62,000 nt of DNA, from positions 15,803,859 to 15,865,858 of the forward strand of contig NC_049981.1 of the NCBI RefSeq assembly GCF_000003815.2, in the 5' to 3' direction. Below, one piece after another: positions 56,460 through 62,000 of this stretch; within the stretch, counting starts at the first letter, position 1, and each line of letters starts with the position of its first letter. The translations under genes were made by a program, and so were the position numbers. The notes beneath the pieces were generated by a model. That model saw only the letters and a list, made by a program, of their open reading frames with translations, had not been told where the DNA came from and did not search any database. Source of the stretch: Branchiostoma floridae (lineage: Eukaryota; Chordata; Leptocardii; Amphioxiformes; Branchiostomatidae).

Positions 56460-58050
56460 AATTGTTTTGAGCTCAATTTGTAACTGATAATTTAGAAATG
56501 CTAAATAATGATTTTTCTATAATGTACCATCTATCTGCATGTACCACATTTTAGTGCTCATAAGATACATTATCATGATAGGATCCAATTTTCGTATGGA
56601 AATTCTCATATGCTCTCATTGTATTTACGTTTTTGTTTAACATAATGACACTGTAATTTCCTGCTCTTTCATTGGTAGATTTGAAATTCAGACCGTTAAA
56701 GCTTTATTGTGACCCAGTCATTCATTTGGTCGCTTTCAGATTCAGGCATGATTGCAGCATTGTGATATCTCTCCATAGGAAACATTGTTAGAAGGTTATA
56801 CAAATAGTTTCGTGGAACTAAAAAGGTTGGAACAGAAAAGTTGTTTGAACGGATGAGCATTTTCCGATTGTAATCAGAGAAAGGGAACCCACCTAGTGGG
56901 GTTTTGACAGATGGGGAGACTAACACTGTACTTACCTTGACTAAACTAAGAGCCAAAAATTGCCCCTTTCCAAACAAAATTACACCCCTGCCTGGCACTG
57001 CCCCCGGTAGTCTTTCAGGCCCTGGCTACACTTTTTGACAGTCCCGTGGAAGAACAGTCATTTTGCTCTCGTGGAGGCAACAATTCCCCCCATGATTGTC
57101 CAAATTACACCCCTTTTGGAATTATTCTGCCCTCAATCATAGCTATACATAAAAGGTCACCTCTCAACTCTAAATACAGCCATTTTGTTGGGGTGTAAGT
57201 ATAGCAATTGTTGTGGTTAATACACAATCACTCAAGTTGTGCGGGGTGGTTTAGGGGCCAAAGGCCGCCCGCTGGTAGTAGGGTTAATGATGTAATATCT
57301 GGCGCTGGGTGACCCTGGGCGTTGTCCTGGCCCAACGCGTCACAACAACTTACTCATGACAGATGTTTTTTGTACGCAAGAACTCTTAGACCACCCAGAA
57401 AGTCAAAATGTACTGAAATTAGAAAATGTGGACTGTCTAATGTGACATATCATATAAATGAATAGATAAATATGCCAAATAAATTTAACGTTAAGTATGA
57501 TAGTGGAGTAATTTTCTTGTTGACTCAAAAACTTCAGGTACAGTCCTTTGACATTCCATATAGAAAGGCATGAAATAGAGCCTCTAGAAAGTTGATATAG
57601 CCGTAGTAATGTATTGAATTTCATGCATGCGAATCGGTTATGTCTACTTAAGTTTGGACAGGCTGCAACCATCTTTGCTGTCATACTCATTACTAGCTGA
57701 ACTTTAAATGGAAATTGACCATTTGTTCTTGCATCATGGCCTCTTATGCCTGTCCAAATATAAATGGACAACTCAAGGTTCTTCTAAGTAATTTGGAGGA
57801 ATGTCAATATGTTAGATGATGTTCTTTCAATAAGAAATCAATCCTATTATTATATAAGTATTTTCTAGAAAGATCTGTGTTATTTGAAGCTTAAATAAGA
57901 CAAATGAATGTTAACTCAACAAAGTAGTTGATGACCAACAACTTCAGCAAACTAAAAAGTTTTATGACAATCAAATACCAATAATTCATTGTACTTTTTT
58001 GTCGCCTACCATGGGAAATTAAAATCCATAACATAGCGCTGAACTAAATC
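56460..58050. other. Non-coding region with GC block at 57240-57350
   Basis: AT-rich with one GC-shifted block (GGGGCCAAAGGCCGCCCGCT at 57254-57273, CCCAACGCGTCAC near 57332). A GTAAGTACAG donor-like site on the minus strand near 56931-56937 follows an open minus-strand frame but lacks an acceptor. No gene called. Confidence 0.5.
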
Positions 58051-58084
58051 GCACTAATAACTCTTTTTTTGCATCATTCTCCAC

Positions 58085-58290
58085 AGCGATAAAACTACAC
58101 CTTTTGCGTCCGACATGAAAGTTCCGCGGGAAAACAAGAAATATGTGGCGAAAGTTTAATAGCCATTCTTGGTGTGTCCAGATTTGAATCTGAGAAGTCG
58201 ATCAATAGCGATCAATACTTTTGTTCGGTACAGGTGTAGCGGGAGACCGGAAGTAAGATAAGCTCAAACTAATGACGAGCTATGGCTTCG
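58085..58290 (+). promoter_or_regulatory. Promoter-like block (E2F/ETS) upstream of a short ORF
   Basis: GTTCCGCGGGAAAAC (E2F-like, about 58120) and GACCGGAAGTAAG (ETS core, about 58243) lie in a CpG-containing block that precedes an ATG at 58282 in fair context (GCTATGG). The frame MASRDDNISACFVLDTNQRF stops five codons later without a good donor. This could be the 5' end of an unrecognised or non-coding transcript. Confidence 0.3.
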
Positions 58291-58990
58291 AGGGACGACA
58301 ACATCAGCGCTTGTTTCGTGTTGGACACAAATCAGCGTTTCTCTAAGGTCGAGAGTTGAAGTGCAATAACGACATTATGAAAAAATTGCGGACGTGGTTA
58401 CAAAGAAAAGTGGTTGGTGTTTCAGTATGGGATAGAAGAAGCCATAGAATACTTAAAACAATACCTCTTTACAGAAGTTGTTCTTTTCATATAGTTGTTC
58501 GAAAACAAAGAAGAGAGTGCTAGAAAAAGAAGAAGTATCAGCAAAGATTATGTTAGAGAAGTGTGTATCTTCTAAAAGTTTGAAAGTGTGCATTGTCTAC
58601 ATGTAGCTTAAAGACATTAACTCGAAAACCCTTTACTATAGAAATGACTTGACAATCCAGATATGAATATAATGTCACACTTTTATGCAGAAATATTGTT
58701 TTCAATAAATAGTTTTCTGTATTCATCACAAACTTTCAATGTACTGTTGTATAAGATCTGCTGGCCAGGGGGAATATTGTAAAGAATAGCCGAGCGAAAA
58801 TAAGACAGTGTCTGGATTAAGGGTCTTTGTAATCAGCAGTTCTTGTATATGGAAAGTGAATGCAGCAGAGGGAATTTGCGTAATTCTGTTAGCAAATGTT
58901 GTGATTAGTGATGAACACAGGAGCAATTTTGTTTGATTGGTTCAGTCTCAGCAGTGGTTGGACCTGTAGGAACCCAGGGATGTGTCTTGA
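58291..58990. other. Non-coding spacer
   Basis: AT-rich, no supportable feature beyond the short frame described for the upstream block. Confidence 0.5.
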
Positions 58991-58999
58991 ATGATGGCA

Positions 59000-60000
59000 C
59001 AGATTGACGATAAGCGTTACTCTTCAGAGATCCAATACTGCCGCTCCTAATATGACTCACATTCCCTTTGTTTGTCATTTCGGGGTAGATTACGTGGAAT
59101 TTCCATGTTTTGCGTGGAAGATATTGAACCTGGCCCTCGAACCGTCCCTGGAAGAATCATTATTCTTAATGAAACACCCAGCCGATCAATTCTCATTTTC
59201 CTCCGATGCATTTCAAATTGTCCAAAAGTGTGTGAAGGCTTCCTGATGTTTATTACATTGCCCTTCCCAGGCCAGTTGGAATTCCCCCAAAGCGGAGCTC
59301 GCTGGTGAGTCGTCCTCCTCGCAGTATCGTTTATCCTTTAGTAGGTTTTAATCATGACGGCTCGTAATTGTCTTTAATTAAGAATCCCGGCCGTAATTGG
59401 TCACCCCAAACCAAAATCTTCAGGGTGGCGTGATTTTAGCACTGTCATTATGAGAGTAATTGAAAAACCAGCCCAGCAGAGCTTTCTGACACTGATGCAT
59501 TGGCTGAAAAGCACCCTCTAGAGGATTTGATGAGTACTGCGCCTGGTTGTATGGACACTGCCTCAAGCAGTGCTAATCAACTGGTGCAGTTTGCCTTTAC
59601 AACTTGTTCCATCTGCGCTTGAATGGGCTTTGTCACAGGCTCCCTTCTCCGCAACTTTTCTGCCAATTTGGATGTGGCTGGCGAGAAAGGCAGCCGCAAA
59701 ATCGTGAAAAATGGTTCTGATTAAATCCCCCCTCTTACCACGGGTAGCTGATTACTCTCTCTCCCATGACCGTAACATGGCTTGTAATGTAAGATAACCT
59801 GCCCGGCAAAGTGCCGTCTCGGCGCGAGCCGAGCGTCCATCACGGACGGACCTTAGTGACCAAACTGCTAGGTGCAGATAAGGAGGGGGACCATCACACA
59901 TACTTGAATGCACGTGATACATGTGAGCCACGGGAATAATCATGTCCAGAAATAAGATACTTATCACCCGACCCGTGCACCACAACACAGCAAAGTTAAG
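59000..60000. promoter_or_regulatory. Candidate enhancer cluster with homeodomain sites
   Basis: About 1 kb of GC-shifted unique sequence. Between 59349 and 59462 there are TAATCA (59349), TAATTG (59365), TAATTA (59375), TAATTG (59394) and TAATTG (59457): five homeodomain-type cores in about 115 bp, interspersed with CpG words such as CCCGGCC. Further GC-rich sequence lies at 59640-59960 (GGCGCGAGCCGAGCGTCC near 59820). No convincing exon despite a GTGAGTCG word at 59306. I read it as probable developmental regulatory DNA. Confidence 0.4.
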
Positions 60001-62000
60001 ACGGTGTGTCCTTTTTTCTTTTTCATGGACTTAGCAACTTTTCGAGCAGGTTATTGCATGTAGTTGACAGGTGGAGAATAGAATGAAAAATGGGCCCCTT
60101 CAGATTCAGAGGGGTGTACCAAATTTTGGGCCTTATGAGAGAGAGTTAATATCGATCCTTGGGCCATGCATGGGGAGATAATTAATTATTTGGATGTGAG
60201 ATTGGAAGGATTTCCACCGTGGTATTGTCGGGAATTCTCAATAGCCAAGGTGTAGCGGGATCCGTCCCCGCGGTCGCAATTTACCTGAAAGTCACGTTTG
60301 GGCGCCAGTCCGTAGCCGTAGCACAAGCCGTCTGGCTACGAATGGAAACTGTGCCTGTGCACATGCATAAGATGAACAGTACCGGACCCTCACTAGTACC
60401 CCTTATGGTGCAGGGAAAAGCTATCATTAGTACTCAGGCCACCCAAATTGGGGAAAAGCCCTAATTGCATTTAAATTCATAGTCATTACTTTGATGTCTA
60501 AAGGTTTGGAATATGGACCCTTGCACAGTAAAATGGAGCCTAATTGGGTCCAGTTCTGACCACAGCTGCACAGAGTGGAGTCATTGTCTTTCTTTCTTGC
60601 TTGAAAGTTCATCTGTCTGTGTTTATAGATTTTTATTCTAAAACAGGATTTATCCTATGCATTTGTACAATTCTTGCCCAAGTTATAGTAGATATGCTAA
60701 CTTTGAAGATGAATTTAGGATTTTGAAGATTTATATTGCATAATTGCAATTTATGAAAGTAAAACCACCCAGACAAAAGAACAGGCACAAATATCTGGAA
60801 TGCAGTGAAAATTTCTAGAATGCACTAAGAATTCCCAGGAATAGACAAGAATTTTCAATTTGAGGGCATTCTGGCTCATTCTTGCTCTTGTTTGAAGGGG
60901 CCTTAATACACCTTTTGGAATGAAAATCAACCAACAGTGTGCTTTTGCAAGGAAGACTGTACCATGTGAAAATATAAATCCAGTCAACAGTTAATGGATA
61001 GATTATGCCTGGTAAAATGACTATCCTTCCAAAATAGATTTATAGTTTTCTACATGTATCAGAAGTTTTTGGTAAAACTTGTATCTAATGTGATAGACAC
61101 AGGCACTTAAGCAATAGGTAAAATGTCATAACGGCCATCAACTGAAAGGCCACCTCTTTCTCTTCAGTCTATGATGTGTAGTTTTAGACTAGTAAATGTG
61201 TTTTTATTATGACTTAGCTGTCAATAATATTGTGCAGTTGACCTATACAGGAACAGAGTACCAGGATACGTCATTTTAAACTCTATTTCCTTTTTGGACC
61301 GGCTTAAGCAATCTTCACAAACTTTTCTAGTTTTGGCCTAGCTATTTTCATTTTTTTACCACCATTATCTTTGTTGTTTTGAGAGATTGAAATCGAACTA
61401 TTGTCTCCACAGAAGGCACTTTTGTCTTCATTTTCAAAGGGAAAGCCAAAGTCGGCTTTATTTTTTACGAGCAAAATGTGATCCCCCTGGTTGATAAGTG
61501 GCACCAGGAAACCCCTTGTGTGTCGTCATCCTCTTCCAGCTCTGTCTGCTGTGTAAAACTACGTCTGGGAAAAAGACGGAAACTCTCATTTAGATGTAAA
61601 AATCCCTGCTATACCATGCTCTTGTCATTTCATTAAATGCTTTGACAAATTGTCAAACTGAAGATACATCATAAAGATAACAGGTTAGTTCAGTTTGCTG
61701 TGCCACTTTTGTTTCTTAGGAAATGGACTTTTGTTGGCAGATTATTGAAGAGTGAAATGTATTGATTTTTAGGATGGTGTTTTTGCCAGATGTGTAAGAA
61801 TGGAATTCAAAGCTTTGAAAATTTGAAATATCAAAATGTAGGAAAAATTTTGCAAATAGAAAACAAAATAGGCCTGTTTTATTGTAAATTTCATTTCTTT
61901 GCAGACCTTCATGATTAGTCATGTATTATTAAATGTTATATATTTGGTATCATAAAAACATAGTACTTTTATTACATTTTTGACAAATTACTTTTGTGTA
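60001..62000. other. Non-coding region to the window end
   Basis: A GC-shifted stretch at 60220-60340 (GGGATCCGTCCCCGCGGTCG at 60258-60277) resembles the other islands. The rest is AT-rich unique sequence without supportable genes. Confidence 0.5.

Overview
This looks like animal nuclear DNA from a gene-poor, strictly non-coding stretch. There are no operons, no dense ORFs and no protein family I recognise. The organism is most likely a lancelet (Branchiostoma-like cephalochordate). I infer this from dispersed palindromic and terminal-inverted-repeat (TIR) miniature elements whose ends (GTTCACCTTTATCC... and CAGTCAAACCTGT...) match repeats I remember from amphioxus assemblies. I could not run a search to confirm it. 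A 228-base run of N at 25.6 kb shows that this is a draft scaffold.

The background is AT-rich unique sequence broken by about fifteen more GC-rich, CpG-containing islands of 150-1000 bp. They lie at about 5.0, 8.1, 11.1, 11.6-12.6, 12.9-13.4, 16.1-18.2, 22.6-23.2, 25.2, 27.1, 28.3-28.8, 34.2, 35.9-36.5, 39.4-39.7, 44.8-45.1, 47.2-47.4, 49.7-50.0, 57.2-57.3, 58.1-58.3 and 59.0-60.4 kb. None carries a convincing long reading frame. They look like cis-regulatory sequence of a developmental-gene desert or giant intron, and several hold clustered homeodomain-type TAATTR cores.

Mobile DNA includes a 666-bp MITE with a TAA target duplication (3.4-4.0 kb), a 257-bp hairpin element (2.5 kb), a SINE with a tRNA-like head followed by a 5S-rRNA-like module (14.5-14.8 kb), and a second tRNA-like SINE (32.6 kb). 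There is a TA-flanked palindromic family (29.1, 29.2, 33.1, 48.7, 56.0 kb), a second TA-flanked family (45.2, 52.3, 56.0-56.5 kb), a third TIR family (46.5, 47.8 kb) and a 2.0-kb TIR transposon without a transposase (53.9-55.9 kb). Tandem repeats include two TG-rich microsatellites, a 22-bp minisatellite, a 66-bp array and four diverged 160-215-bp tandem duplications.

The most striking signal is a recurrent sequence matching the RE1/NRSE silencer recognised in vertebrates by REST/NRSF (half-sites TTCAGCACC and GGACAGC). It is the core of a strictly 37-bp-periodic minisatellite at 36.6-37.1 kb and of a second array of the same unit in opposite orientation at 42.05-42.44 kb. It also occurs as five isolated copies at 0.37, 15.6, 20.3, 43.8 and 51.9 kb. 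The isolated copies share the 12-mer CAGCACCAAGGA but not their flanks, as expected of a protein-binding site rather than a transposon. One solo copy has the widened half-site spacing known from non-canonical RE1 sites. Four short candidate exons with good splice signals are listed at low confidence.
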